Made by a program: the position numbers and the translations under genes | The notes under the pieces: model-generated | The model's input: the letters and a program-made list of their open reading frames with translations, nothing else | Databases searched by the model: none | What the model was told of the DNA's origin: nothing | Source: Coniochaeta sp. PMI_546 | Taxonomy: Eukaryota; Ascomycota; Sordariomycetes; Coniochaetales; Coniochaetaceae | Direction of reading: 5' to 3' | Assembly: GCA_021432605.1 (NCBI GenBank) | Contig: MU271146.1 | Coordinates: 558,001-622,000, forward strand | DNA: 64,000 bases | Shown here: positions 10,149-21,053 of the stretch, piece by piece | Layout of the letters: each line of letters starts with the position of its first letter | Numbering within the stretch: the first letter of the stretch is position 1

Positions 10149-11160
10149 CTGTAACATTTGCCAATATTACCATAGCACTCTTTTCACCTGAAGAGTGGTA
10201 TCGACTGCTTAGTGAGACCCGCGATCTCCCCTAATGGGAACATCAAACTTGGCAATATCATTGGCTACATTAAGATTCTAATTAGTTCCTAACAACAGCA
10301 ACTCGTATATTCTTGTTGACCACGGCAATAATTCGACATCACGCAATAGTGATTGCCGAGTTATTTCCTGCAACGTCACAATAAGCACCAACCTGTACAT
10401 GCAACCCCACAAGGCGTACGACATCCGGCTTCCCGCGCCCCGCGCCCCGCGTCGGGACGAACATGTCAGCTTACGGCGACTTAGCAGGGAGCGGCACCAA
10501 CCGCTGCCAAGGAAAAGCTATGTGCATGGGTATAGCTTATACCGACGCACATCCTCTTCGCGCCCCGGCATCCTGCTTACCACTTATAAGACATGCCGGA
10601 TATGGCAGCTGCAATTCACCATCTGGGAAGTTGCCTGTGTCTACTTGCAGTTTGCCTCGGGAACTGCATGTACCAATTAAAACATCTAGTGGTTCGGGGT
10701 GAGCACACCAAGACAATGCTTGACCCGCGCAAGATGAGATAAGACTCATCGTCTTCCATTGCCTATCACTGAGCTTACGCCGGCCTAGTACCCATATCTG
10801 GCAATTGAGACCAGGCCGGAGCACAGTGACATGAGAAACTAGTCACGAGCTCAGCGACCACGAAGGCGTGATATCGCTGTACAGAAACTGGTTGTACCAT
10901 CCCAGTAGATGTTGTTGGCACGAGAGAGGTAGTAAACTTGACTTGATTTATACCAGTAATTTGACTCAGTGAACTGCGCAGGGCCTCCCTTTTTGCTACC
11001 AACGCTATACCTAGACAGGTAACTCATGACAAGGCATTTCTCTTCACCTTGATTCTCGCCTCTCATCAAATGTCTGTTCCCGCACTATGTGGACTTCAAA
11101 TCCTTGTTCAGCTTCGACTCAGGTATTGCAATGTCGACTACCCCCTGATATCTAAGCACA
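10149..11160. other. Intergenic region between convergent UstYa-like genes 1 and 2
   Basis: About 1 kb. A GC-richer patch at 10399-10702 holds two overlapping plus frames, one starting at 10463 (79 codons, five Cys, no signal peptide). It may be the remains of a small cysteine-rich gene; no intact model could be built. The rest shows nothing. Confidence 0.4.
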
Positions 11161-12264
11161 TCAGGCATTATCTTCAAAGGGGCTCCAGACATCAACGCCT
11201 GTAATATGGAGATCTCCTCCAGCATGATAACGCTGACGGGTCCAGTCACGGATTCTGTCCCAATTGCGGCAAGTATGTGTCACATCCGAATCAGCGTACA
11301 TGCGTCCGGGGTTCGGATACCACCGCATACCGTACGGCGTCAGGTCGGCATTGCACATGACATACTGCCGGATTTGGTCGATACAGTGCCCTGTGTGAGA
11401 TCGTCTTTGTCAATAGCTCGCTCGCTGAAGAGGAGAGAAGTGACGGGCGTAAAGCTGACCTCTGTGAGTGATGACTCTCTCCTCATGGCCTTTCTTGATA
11501 GGATACACTTCGGGATAGTAAAATCTGCGGAGATTATCCTTCGCCTTGGTTAGTATCTATGTATGCAAGTGTTCGAAATTCAAGGGAAGACTCACTAGAC
11601 AATGCAGTGTATGGAAGACGTCCAGCCCAACCATGTACCCTTTGTACTTGCGGTGATAGTGAGTTTTGTAGTCGTTGGGCCACAGCTCTTTGGCTTCAGC
11701 TTCCGAAATGAGGAAGTCCCGTTCTGCGTACGAAAGTTAATTTTTGCAGCGCTTCATACTGGAGATGAGAACACGACGAACGTCCTGTGAGGTTCCGCCA
11801 CGCTTGATCGATCTCCGGACTTGGATAAGAGACGTAGTCGATTTCGCCAGGATTGTTAGAGAAGAAGCGTCCCAAATCGTCATAGGCGCTGTTTCCCGTG
11901 AACTGAACATCTTGGTGTTCTAGGATATCTCTAGCGGCCTCTGGGAAAAGTTATCAGCGCCCGCTCAATTCCTTAGTAGAACAAGGAACTCACTGAGCTC
12001 TGATCTTCTCCAGACATGACAGGTCTCTGATGTTGTGGCATCCGTTATTTGGCTGGGAGGACAGTCGTGAGGAACGGTTTTAGTCTCGACTAGTAAGTGA
12101 GGACTGAAAAGGAGGATGACCGTTGACACGGCAAGGACAGCAGTGGCTATAATCCATGGCCAGACACGATTGGGACGGGGCATAAGCGGCTGACCAGCGG
12201 TGTTGGGCAAGAAGAGGTCTGATTCAGACGAGGAGATGGATGTCCGTGGCTTTCCTTCCTCCAT
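11161..12264 (-). CDS. UstYa-like (DUF3328) oxidase-like protein 2
   Basis: Five exons on the minus strand, 12264-11994, 11940-11782, 11723-11596, 11538-11460 and 11390-11161, give 288 aa. Introns are 53-69 bp; the second has a weak GTTCGT donor but a TTAAC branch and CAG acceptor, and it restores LTG..RDFLISEAEAKELWP, typical of the family. A membrane segment spans about 34-53 (VWPWIIATAVLAVSTVILLF), after a Ser-rich cytosolic tail. The motifs are HTLHC at 181-185 and HRGHC at 211-215, then IDQIRQYVMCNADLTP. The last intron falls inside the HRGHC region, and its exact removal recreates the motif, which supports the model. Role as for UstYa-like gene 1: probable oxidative peptide modification in the secretory pathway. 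Confidence 0.85.
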
Positions 12265-13206
12265 TGTAGGCGTTTCTGTTCAAATTCGAATTCGGTTTCA
12301 AGATGATGGAGTATTGCAATAAAATGTAACAGAAATCTGGGAAGAATAGGGTAAATGACAGGACTAGTTGAGAGACATTTAGTGCAACACAATTCCACGA
12401 GTGTATTCTCATCCCAGATCACTCAATAATGGTTATCACCTCTTGGAAGAGTGGATTATGGTGTGCAGCTGCTTATGCGGTTATCTCCGATGCTTATATG
12501 CAATCATTTGAGCACGACTTTCACAATCAGGCAGCGAAGCCGATTATCCGTGATGATCGTCACACAATAAGCGGTATAGGTCCACAGATTATAGCCCATG
12601 ACGGGGAATCATATTTTAGGAAGGAGGCTGGAATTCCATTGCGTTTACCTGTTCCAATGAGGAAGTGGCAAAACTTGATGAACCTGGTCCAAGTGCCGGT
12701 GATGATATCGCCTCTTGCCTCTTCACTTTACCCTAGCTTGCCGTTCTTCATGGATAGCCATTTTGTTGTTGAGGATTTCGCGTTGGGCGGACGAATTCAA
12801 CCAACAGCATTGGTGAATTCATAGTAACATGTCACCAGCATTTCTCACACGTCAGTTACGCAACTCCAAGCAACTCCCACTTTGTTTTACGCATACTGTG
12901 TAACATGCCCTCTGTATCATGGTTTGTCTTACTGACATTGGCTACAGTGACTCCTGGAGGTAGCACAGCTTCTATCAAGAAACCGAGGCATCCAGATAAT
13001 AGGGGCAACTTTGCTCAATTTCCGTGCTATCGAGGATTTTACTAGCCTGCCCACCCCCGAATTTTATAGTTACTCGCCACTCGTGTATACCGCCTTGTCT
13101 AATGTCCCGAAACCAGCGCGAACTGTGAACATTGAAGAGTATCGTCTTCATACCCTCGAGAAACATGGACATCGGACACGACTAGCATTAAACCTCGGCA
13201 TGAGAT
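12265..13206. other. Intergenic region
   Basis: About 0.94 kb between UstYa-like gene 2 and the end of the small peptide gene. It should contain the promoter of gene 2 and the 3' UTR of the peptide gene. A 131-codon plus frame (12429-12824) has no recognisable features. Confidence 0.45.
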
Positions 13207-13448
13207 TTAGCTCTCATCTTCGCCCTCGTCGCCAGGGTCGGTCTCAGTGCTGAAAACATAGCGGGGGACTTTAACGGCGTCCTCGCGGGCAACGACATGT
13301 CCTGATAAATCTGCATAAGCTCATGTACACTCTCGATGCTGCATTACCAGGTACGGAGCAGTCAGTACATACCTTCAGCAGTGTTGGCACCAATTGCGGC
13401 AGCCGAGGCACCGAGAACAAAAAAGGTAATAAAAGAGATCAGCTTCAT
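13207..13448 (-). CDS. Small secreted peptide gene (56 aa), candidate RiPP precursor
   Basis: Two exons, 13448-13373 and 13301-13207, separated by a 71-bp GTATGT...CAG intron. The first codes a clear signal peptide (MKLISFITFFVLGASA). The second gives a short pro-region with single basic residues (VAR at 29-31, VPR at 37-39), then Y40-V-F-S-T-E-T and a strongly acidic tail (DPGDEGEDES). A TATA box lies about 110 bp upstream of the ATG. The gene sits among four UstYa-type genes, as precursor genes do in ustiloxin- and victorin-type clusters, whose cores often start at Tyr. Differences from known precursors: one possible core only, and no KR/Kex2 dibasic sites. An alternative acceptor at GCAG (about 13343) would give a different, basic C-terminus. 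It could instead be an unrelated secreted peptide. Confidence 0.6.
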
Positions 13449-14207
13449 ATTGATGAATGGTTGAATGGATAACTTGGTTGTTTGATGTCCGTGCTTGTTG
13501 GAGTCTGTGAGTTGATGGCGGAAGAATCTCTTGGCTCCTTGGACGGTTGAGCCGTGTTTTATAGCATTGATGGACTTGAAGCATGTTGACTGAAGGCTTT
13601 AGATAACCATGCTCTAAAACAGGTCTGCTTATTCTCATTGCGATTGGAGTTGATTCCTCTAGCCGCACTGTGTCGGCAGCGCGGTTGTTGCCCACTTGCT
13701 ACCTTCCCTAATTGGAAGGCATTGTAGTATTGCGTCAGAGAACTCTGGTCATTACCATTGCCAGATCGAGTTTTACGAGCTTCTAATTAGACCTGTTGCA
13801 CGTTTGCCAGGAAGTTCCCATCTTACAACGCAAAACAGCTATGACAGAGTAGTCGAGCACTATGCTTGTAGAGGAGGGACCAATCGGGGAACTGCCCTCG
13901 TAACGAGTTCCTTGTCACAGGACTTGGTGTCTCGAAGCAAAGTTAGATGTAGTGTATATATGGGTGGTCAGACTGTATTGTGACTCTAGGGTGTCATTCG
14001 GACAGCACGGCAACTCGAAGAGGGGCTCTATTTCAGGGGCAAAAGTCAACACACGCTAAGACAATATCTTTAAAACGGGTTCTTGTATGACGAACCTCTT
14101 TGTGTATCTCTCGTGCCTGTATTCCGAGTCCTGTATAGCAAAACCCAAGACTCTACCTTATTCGAATTTCAGACAAACTTTTCGCCTCCAGTCCAGGACT
14201 GCAAGTC
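13449..14207. other. Divergent promoter region, peptide gene and UstYa-like gene 3
   Basis: About 760 bp shared between two divergently transcribed genes, so it could co-regulate them. The peptide-side TATA box is listed separately. On the plus side there is TCTTTAAAAC near 14068. No repeated transcription-factor site stood out. Confidence 0.45.
13557..13564 (-). promoter_or_regulatory. TATA box of the small secreted peptide gene
   Basis: On the minus strand the sequence reads CTATAAAA, about 110 bp upstream of the ATG at 13448. It supports the peptide gene being expressed rather than a chance frame. Confidence 0.5.
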
Positions 14208-15245
14208 ATGGATTCCGATGTCGAAGCTTCCCAGTCTCCCAGCTCGAGCTGCAAGAGCTTCTCAGCTGATTTTAACGAACCCTTACTTGGGGTCGAGACG
14301 GATGGAACGCCTGTTTGGAGAAACCAATTCCGGCCTGGACTGCTTCTAAAAGACAGGATACCTTTCTCAGCTATATTCAATCTCATTGCTTTTCTGGCGT
14401 CTGCTGGTTTCCTGATAGGAACTGTGCTTGGGTTGACCGACTTGGACCGGCGCTGCGCGAACAAACTGAACTCTTGGTGTAAGCAGGTCACTTCGCTTTT
14501 GAGTACTCGAGATTAGAACCTGGAGCTAATGAATCGATGCCGCAAAGCTCCGCTTCAAGACATCGTGGATTTCGAATCCTCGGTGCTTGATAGTGAACGA
14601 ACCTCGATCTATACAGGCGAGTGGACTGAAGACTCATACGAGGCTTGGCATGCTCTATTGAATTGTCAGTCTAACATGCAATTTGGTATGAAGATATGTC
14701 TCAAAGATACTGACTTGGCATCCATCCAGACCCCGCAATTGGCATCACAGAAGACAAGCTCCCACTGTTGAACAAGTCTGATGCCGTGACATGGAAACGA
14801 CATGATGAAAACTCACAGTTCCCGGGCCAGATTGAAGCATTCATTGAAGGTCACCACCGGATGCATTGCCTTGTAAGCGGATGATAATAGATATGCAAGT
14901 CTGTCATGAGAGTTGGTATACTAACAAATACAGCTTCTCATCCGAATGTATTCCTTCAGAGACCGCTTCAACTTCACCCACGACCGGTATATGAATGAAC
15001 AGTCCGACAAGGTGTTGAGACATGTAGAGCACTGCATCGACAATGTGCGATGGGGCATTCAGTGCCGGGCAGATGTAACGCCGTATTTCTTCGAGAGGAC
15101 GGTTGAGCCTGGTGCTGGGAGACAGGTGCCTCGGTTGGTGGTACGCAGGCCGGCCAAGTGCCGCAATATTCAGACTTTGGAGAAGTATCTGGCGGAGGAT
15201 TTACATCTTGCTGAACCCGAGCCTGAGCTTCATACAGGCCACTAG
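14208..15245 (+). CDS. UstYa-like (DUF3328) oxidase-like protein 3
   Basis: Four exons, 14208-14478, 14548-14685, 14730-14872 and 14934-15245, give 287 aa. Introns are 69, 44 and 61 bp, with GTAAGC, GTATGA and GTAAGC donors and CTAAT, CTGAC and CTAAC branch sites. A Ser-rich cytosolic tail precedes the membrane segment (about 52-75). The phrase NSWSPLQDIVDFE after it is typical of the family's lumenal start. The motifs are HRMHC at 179-183 and HVEHC at 214-218, then IDNVRWGIQCRADVTPYFFE. Exon 1 has the same length (271 nt) as that of UstYa-like gene 2, which suggests shared ancestry. It is divergent from the peptide gene and convergent with UstYa-like gene 4. Predicted role: lumenal oxidation of a peptide substrate. 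Confidence 0.87.
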
Positions 15246-15636
15246 ACTGGACCCAGACTAGGCATGCTGTATTACTGCTTATGAATCTAGAGGATCGTAT
15301 TTTTCTCTGCTGCCTCTCACTCGGGTTTAGCATCAGGTTAGGCAGTACGCAAAATTGAGAAAGTTATTCGAATGGCAAATTTCTGTGTGTTTGCACGCCC
15401 CGTGGCTCTGCTGAAGCATAAATTGTCTGATTGATCTAGTGGGATCGTAGCTCAATAATCATGGCTGTTGCAACTCTTTTCGACCTTGTCGAGTTTTGTA
15501 AATTGCGATAATCAACTACCAGCGAGCGGCTGAGGGTCGTGGCACTTCCTCCTCCCGATATGGCACCTGAGGCAATGAACTCCGCGGCATCTCCAACCCG
15601 ACAACATACGCCTTTGACAACCATGATCGACGCGCC
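15246..15636. other. Short convergent spacer
   Basis: 391 bp between the stop codons of UstYa-like genes 3 and 4. Probably both 3' UTRs; no gene seen. Confidence 0.5.
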
Positions 15637-16530
15637 CTACATTTCGTATTGTCCGACTAGAGGAAAATACACATCCTTGAATGCGCCAGTTCCATTATGT
15701 AACTGGCGTACCCTGTTCTTCTCGGCCCAGTCATGGAGAGCCTGGTAGTCGCGGCACTTGTGCTGCACCGAGTTATCCTCGTTGAACTCAGTCAGCTGAG
15801 CAGGGTCAGGCCAGAGAAGATAAAGTGCAAGCTCCATATCGCAAACAAGCTCCTGTCGTAACACCTCAATACACTGGTGAACTTGAGCTCGCAGTTTATG
15901 TTCTGCCACCTGCGTAGGGTCAAAGATTCTTTCGCCGCCGTAGTCGAAAACACTGCGGTGGGAGTACTTCCGGAGGAGGTTCTGTGATCAATCAGTCAGC
16001 ATTGATCTTTAGTTTTGACAGTGAATCTAAGAGCTCACGAGACAATTAGTGTGGTAGAAAATGCTGGGGACAGCTGCCACGCCTCCGCCTTCGATCGGCG
16101 CCAGAGGCCAAGGCTGAAAGTCGGACGGAAGGTCAAATTTCTGAAGCTTGTCGTATGGAACACTGATCACGCCGTCTAGAAACTTGAATTAATATATCTG
16201 CTTGAGATGGTGTACAAATATCATCACTGTCTTACCGAAGGTATAGTCTCTCCAGGCCTGTTCGACCTCCGGCTTGTTCACTGGGTTTCCACGCAGAGGC
16301 GTGTGGGGATAGAACCAGTCGGCATAGTTGATCCAGGAGTATCGAACAGCCTCAATGGCCGGAGAGTAGGGATACAGTCTTCGGACACATTGCATGTCGT
16401 TTGGGTAGAACCATCTGTTGTACGTGAACAGGGTCCATGAGAAGGTAAGGCACACCAGTGATACCATGTTCCATCGAGACGGCTTCATGTTGCTTGCTAT
16501 ATTCGAGATCATTTTGGTTCGGGTCGCCAT
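15637..16530 (-). CDS. UstYa-like protein 4 with altered His/Cys motifs
   Basis: Three minus-strand exons, 16530-16236, 16175-16039 and 15981-15637, give 258 aa. The ATG at 16530 precedes a membrane segment at about 20-38; an upstream in-frame extension is unlikely. Family features: NKPEVEQAWRDYTF, then DGVISVPYDKLQKF, then the two motif regions. Both motifs are changed. The first reads YHTNC (139-143) where HxxHC is expected, and the second reads QVHQC (177-181) followed by IEVLRQELVCDMELAL. The cysteines stay but the histidines are lost or shifted by one. The frame is intact, so this is a diverged member and not an obvious pseudogene. It may be non-catalytic, a partner subunit (UstYa and UstYb act together in ustiloxin), or have different chemistry. 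Confidence 0.82.
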
Positions 16531-19500
16531 TGTTAACGAACTAGAATGCCATAATTTTCTGAGCCTCTGAGTGAGCCGGACAGTGGCCGTTTTCGAACCA
16601 TGGGAGAAGGAAAGTTGGGTTGGATTGTATATGCAACTACCTGGCTGCATGCTTAAATCCGAATAACGGCAAAACGAGGGCTTGCCACCGTCAGCAGACG
16701 GGGTCAACTGCGGATCTTGCTGTCACCATGCGCTCAGTAATCCTCGGCATGACAAGAGCCGGGATTTGAAGTCCATGGCGACGATGCGTCTATTCGTTCA
16801 TTGCTGATGGCCACACCACATCGACAACATCATCAGCGGAAATGACTCTACCACTAGCAGATAACGGTGCATCGTCGCCGAAGAAGACACTTTGTAAATT
16901 GTGCCCCGCCTCATGTCATAGGTCTGACCAGGGGTGGCTGCTAGAATCTTGTCATGGTGCGGGATATGAGGCTGGGCGTTGTGCACTGGGAGGACTGTCC
17001 GTCGGGCATTGCGTTTGTCCAAAGGTCCAGTCCTCCATTTACTTCAACTCATCAATTGCCTAACTCACACCCATTTCTCTCTTTACATAAGCTTGCTACT
17101 TAGATTTTTGGTCTTGTTTCTCGGATCGCCTTGCAATGTAGATCTCGCACGTATACAACTGGAGCCCCTTAGCTCTCAGTCGACCGTCTACCACGCTACC
17201 AAAGGCCAATGCTTGTGAAGTTCTCAGTACCCATGGCTCTAGACGCCGACAAAATCAACATTCTTCTGTAAAGCTTGGGCTTAATCCATATTCTACCCGA
17301 GATAGGACCATCGCCTGTTCAGCCGTGACACCGGTCGCGACAAGCGGAAGATTCACAAGAGATACTTCGATTCAAGTTTTCGGACCGCCTCGGCCTGTGC
17401 TATCAATGGCAAAGAAACCAGCGGCAAGACGGAAAACTTCCGTCTCTGGCCAATGGTAACAGAACCTCTGGAGCATCAGGCGACAGACTTCCATACTGCC
17501 TTGGACGGATCGGACAAGCCAGATCGGCGCAGCTTGAGCACGTGGATCATATTCCACGGTCTTCGACACTGGTTCTAACGGCTTGGAGACGCTCCTGATC
17601 ACAATCTTTGACATCGACTCAACGTCGCTCGATGTGGTGCACGGCCGCCAAGACCTAAAGCCAAGTATACCACACCTCAGGGGAAGGGCAACTTGCGAGT
17701 AGGTCCTGGTCACAGCGGGCGATAGTTGTGCTTTCAGATCTCTGAGTTCCACTTCGCTACATGTAAGCCGAAGCCCGATCTGTGCTCGCACATCCAGGTG
17801 GATGATCATATTTGCTGTGCTCTGCGGGTAATATCAACATTCCACCCTCGCTCAATACTCCTAACAGAATTCCAATGGCGCATGCGCACCCTAACGCAGA
17901 AATAAGGCGGCACTTGGGTCAAGCTTGCGGTAGCCTGCGGCACTGCAGTCGACCAGATTGACTATTTATAAGGACGAAGACTGTGCCTCAGCACCGGAGC
18001 ATTTCCCCTACAACATCACAGAATTGCGAAGCGCCTGTGACCTCCAACGCGAAAACGACAAGGTCATGGAAAATCCTGGTCATCCAATCAAGTTGTCACG
18101 CATTGAATACTCTGAGTCTTGGGGCATGGGTTATAGAAATCTGTGGACGACGATATGGTTCATGGCGTCGATGTTGACTGGGAGCGGCAGTGAATATCAT
18201 GTCTTGATTTATTCTAGATTTCATGGTCTGTAAAGCTTCATGAATCGAGCAACAGCACTGAGACTCGAAATTGATTGAACACCCGAGATCTCAGTGGGCG
18301 CATATCCATTGACCTCCCAGACGACGAAGTAGCGTAGATTCAGTCCTGATCAGGCTCAAAGCCAAGCTGCCGTTAAAGTCGGCGTCCATTGCTGCTCCCG
18401 TGTCATGTTGGTACAGTACCTCGAAGTGTTCCCGGTTAACAGGCTCGCCTCCGTGATGACTACATTTTCGATGACCTACGACCTGCACAGTCAGCGAGAT
18501 TATGGCAACGTAACGCTTCCGTCTCCTGTCCGTCTGGCAAACGCATTCTTGGTTCCGATAAGGTTATACAATCCCGCATCTCGTCACTTAAGGCATGTAA
18601 ACACGGGGGGCGTCCTGGCTAAGCACAGTGATATCAACGCAGTGGGATAAGTACACGCTCTCCATTTGGCACAGTCACCTTCATCCTAACCTTGGAGCAC
18701 CTCGCCTGTACGCATACCTATAATTCCCCAGCAGTATCACTAAACGAGTCACGGCAATTCACCCGAGATAAGATAAGGTAATCATGGGAAAAGCCAGCTT
18801 GGGTGACCAGACTTTCCGCTCGGGGCACACCTGAATGACCGCCTGCCAATTGATTTCACTACTCCCATCCATTCCGAATCAATCAATCCAAGCCAGTCTA
18901 TCCAATAGTAGTAACAGGCAAGTGGCATATCGTGAAGCTGTCCTGTCGCTGACCTCCAATCACGGCCGCAGTTCACTGTGTCCGAAACCGCTCCTGTCCA
19001 CATCTAGGTCCCTATGCGCACGACCAAATGAGTGATTGTCTTGGAACACTTGTTTACATACCATGGCTAATCCACAAATCTGACTGGGACGGTCAAGTCG
19101 TTAGCATATCACCAAAGCCGGCATGTCTAACAACAAGCTCTTCGTCGACGAGTACAGCTACGGTCGATTTTTCAACATGGCCGCCGATGGTTGCGGGAGC
19201 CCCGTGTGTGGTTTTACCGGCAGCCCTCTCGAGTCACGCGCGCAAATCGAATCTGTACGAAGTCGAAAGATCATATATGCCGAGATCGACGAGACGATCT
19301 GCAATGGCGGAACTTAGAGATTCAAAGGTGCGATATCCCGGAACTGTCGATTAGGCATCGATTCACAAGGTTGTCCCATCCACGATATCAGTTCGAGACC
19401 AAGCCGCCTCCCCCCCCTCCCGCCAAGGATACCGACGTTGAGATCACGCCGCCTTTTAAGCAAGACCAGCGTTGCGTGGCAGGTGAGGGTGACAACCCTG

Positions 19501-20485
19501 GTGCCGACGATTTCTACTGTTTCTCTTGCAAGTATGAAATCTGCCCCGAACTCCTCTGCTTCCTGTGCCCAAGAGGGCCGATTTCCGAGCCTACCACCCG
19601 GGAAGATCGACGATTTTATTGCTTGGGACGAGTTTGACCAGATGTAACGGCGACTGTGCGGACTTGTGTGCCAGTAAGGCTCCTACGGAGGGCAAACGTG
19701 GGGTGTGCGTGGAGTGAACAAGTGAAAAGATGGCTCGTTTGATCTTGCGCCGATGCGCAGCGTGTTCGACAAGGTTAGGAAGTCAGAAAAAGAAAGCGGC
19801 AAGTGCCTGGAGTCAAGGACTGGAGTACGTGCCAAAGAGAGCGCAACGGCCTGCTACAAGTACAGTTGACGGAGACGTGAGGAGACTGCGGCCGAGGGCA
19901 GGACAACAAATCACGACCGCTAGGGCTTGCTCCCGCTTGACAAGCCCATCACTGAGACTAAATATCCTGGAAATTCACGACGAGGATCAGATATGCGCCA
20001 GAGGACGGAGCATTTGCAATGACAGCTTCGACATCTGGTCGATCGATTGAGTCATCGATGCTCTGCGCAGATAGGGTGCTACATCTTCATGTCAACGGAT
20101 CTAAGGAGAGTCTTGCTGGCAGACCAAGGCCCTGAAATAGTCGAAGCCGGCCGACGGCCGGAGTCAGCTGAATCTTTACGTGCCTGACAAGCAGAACCAC
20201 GGAGCAGGCAACATTTGGAACGTCGTGTATCTTATTCCTCGTATTGAGAGCCTCAGTTTGACTTAATTTTGGACGACGATTGGTAACGTTCAAAGGCTGT
20301 AGGCTATATGTGTGGCATAGCTATCTTTTGACACATGAGTCCAGCTGACGAAGCACGAGTATCAATATTTGTCGTTGCAACAATCACTAAAATTCATCAA
20401 AGACCGCCGCTCTAGGGAGCTCCTATTCAGCAACATTGTCTTGAGCCTTGACCTTATATTCACTGCCTTGAAGAGACACCAAGCA
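16531..20485. other. Long gene-poor stretch with eroded reading frames
   Basis: About 4 kb without a complete gene. Fragments that look coding but cannot be assembled include 17958-18233 plus (YKDEDCASAPEHFPYNITEL, like a small secreted protein), 17372-17809 minus, 18291-18488 minus, and the Cys-rich 19123-19717 fragment listed separately. No transposase, reverse transcriptase or terminal repeats were recognised. Repeat-induced mutation of old duplicates would fit, but is unproven. Confidence 0.4.
19123..19717 (+). pseudogene. Cysteine-rich fragment, probably a decayed gene
   Basis: Plus-strand frames change along this stretch. It begins with MSNNKLFVDEYSYGRFF and GCGSPVCGFTG. Next is a proline run and DDFYCFSCKYEICPELLC, and a last segment has CNGDCADLC. 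The middle resembles the cysteine motif (GLC.F.C.YGYCP...C.CT) that fungal GH71-type glucanases or chitinases often carry near the C-terminus; that is recall, weakly held. No single splice pattern gives a convincing whole protein and no catalytic domain is present. A relic is the best reading, but a short multi-exon gene is not excluded. Confidence 0.3.
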
Positions 20486-20493
20486 TATAAATA
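20486..20493 (+). promoter_or_regulatory. TATA box of family member B
   Basis: TATAAATA lies about 155 bp upstream of the ATG at 20646. Confidence 0.45.
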
Positions 20494-20645
20494 CCCAGGC
20501 TGATGCCTCCTTTGAGGCCCAAAACTTCAGCTTTCCCAGCAACATCAGTACGATACCGCAAGCGCCATTGGCACAGTAAACTGAACTACAGAACACCCAA
20601 CCTCCATACTTTTTTGATCAACAGCTGCGACAAAGACGAGCAGCA

Positions 20646-21053
20646 ATGTCGTCGGTTCCATCAGTTGACTGGAGAGGAAAGCTAAGGGGTGTCACTCTCG
20701 ACGGTCCTTACCTGGTCGAGAACGACCCAAGATGGGGCACACATCGGAAGATGTACCTGCTCATCAAGTCAAAGGCTGACAACGCGAACTTTGTTGCTAT
20801 CGATTTGCGCCCCATGGCCTTTCTCTTTCGCGTCGAAGGAAACAAGAAAACCATGCTTGGATTGCCACCGGCGCAGGCCACAACGGGTGACACATTCGAC
20901 CCAGAGGGCGGACGCAAGACAACCCCTACTGGCCCCGTCGACGTCTCATTCGAGTTCAACAACCTGAACACCCCTACGCCTGGACGATACTTTTATAGAG
21001 TGACGTTCTTCCCTATCGGTACGCAAGACTCGGAGGAGTTTGTTATCGAGTAG
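20646..21053 (+). CDS. Orphan small beta-rich protein, family member B (135 aa)
   Basis: A single exon starting MSSVPSVDWRGKLRG at the first ATG after a TATA box and AGCAATG context. No signal peptide or membrane helix. Pattern: an early DGPYLVEN strand, a basic strand (MYLLIKSKAD), an aromatic strand (RPMAFLFRVEG), a loop with GDTFDPEGG, then VSFEFNNLNTPTPGRYFYRV and a C-terminal SEEFVIE. The same order occurs in the proteins at 8242, 22456 and 24715, so these are dispersed paralogues that share little exact sequence. Function and family are not recognised. A beta-sandwich fold resembling an Ig or velvet domain is inferred only from strand pattern and length. Confidence 0.78.
   Translation: MSSVPSVDWRGKLRGVTLDGPYLVENDPRWGTHRKMYLLIKSKADNANFVAIDLRPMAFLFRVEGNKKTMLGLPPAQATTGDTFDPEGGRKTTPTGPVDVSFEFNNLNTPTPGRYFYRVTFFPIGTQDSEEFVIE

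Noticed and set aside
10463-10702. Calling a killer-toxin-like or other cysteine-rich secreted gene
   Set aside because: No signal peptide, incomplete cysteine pattern and competing frames; the resemblance is too weak to name a family.
16531-20485. A fifth UstYa gene right of the group
   Set aside because: No HxxHC, no LRQ..MC.AD motif and no suitable membrane segment was found on either strand in this stretch.
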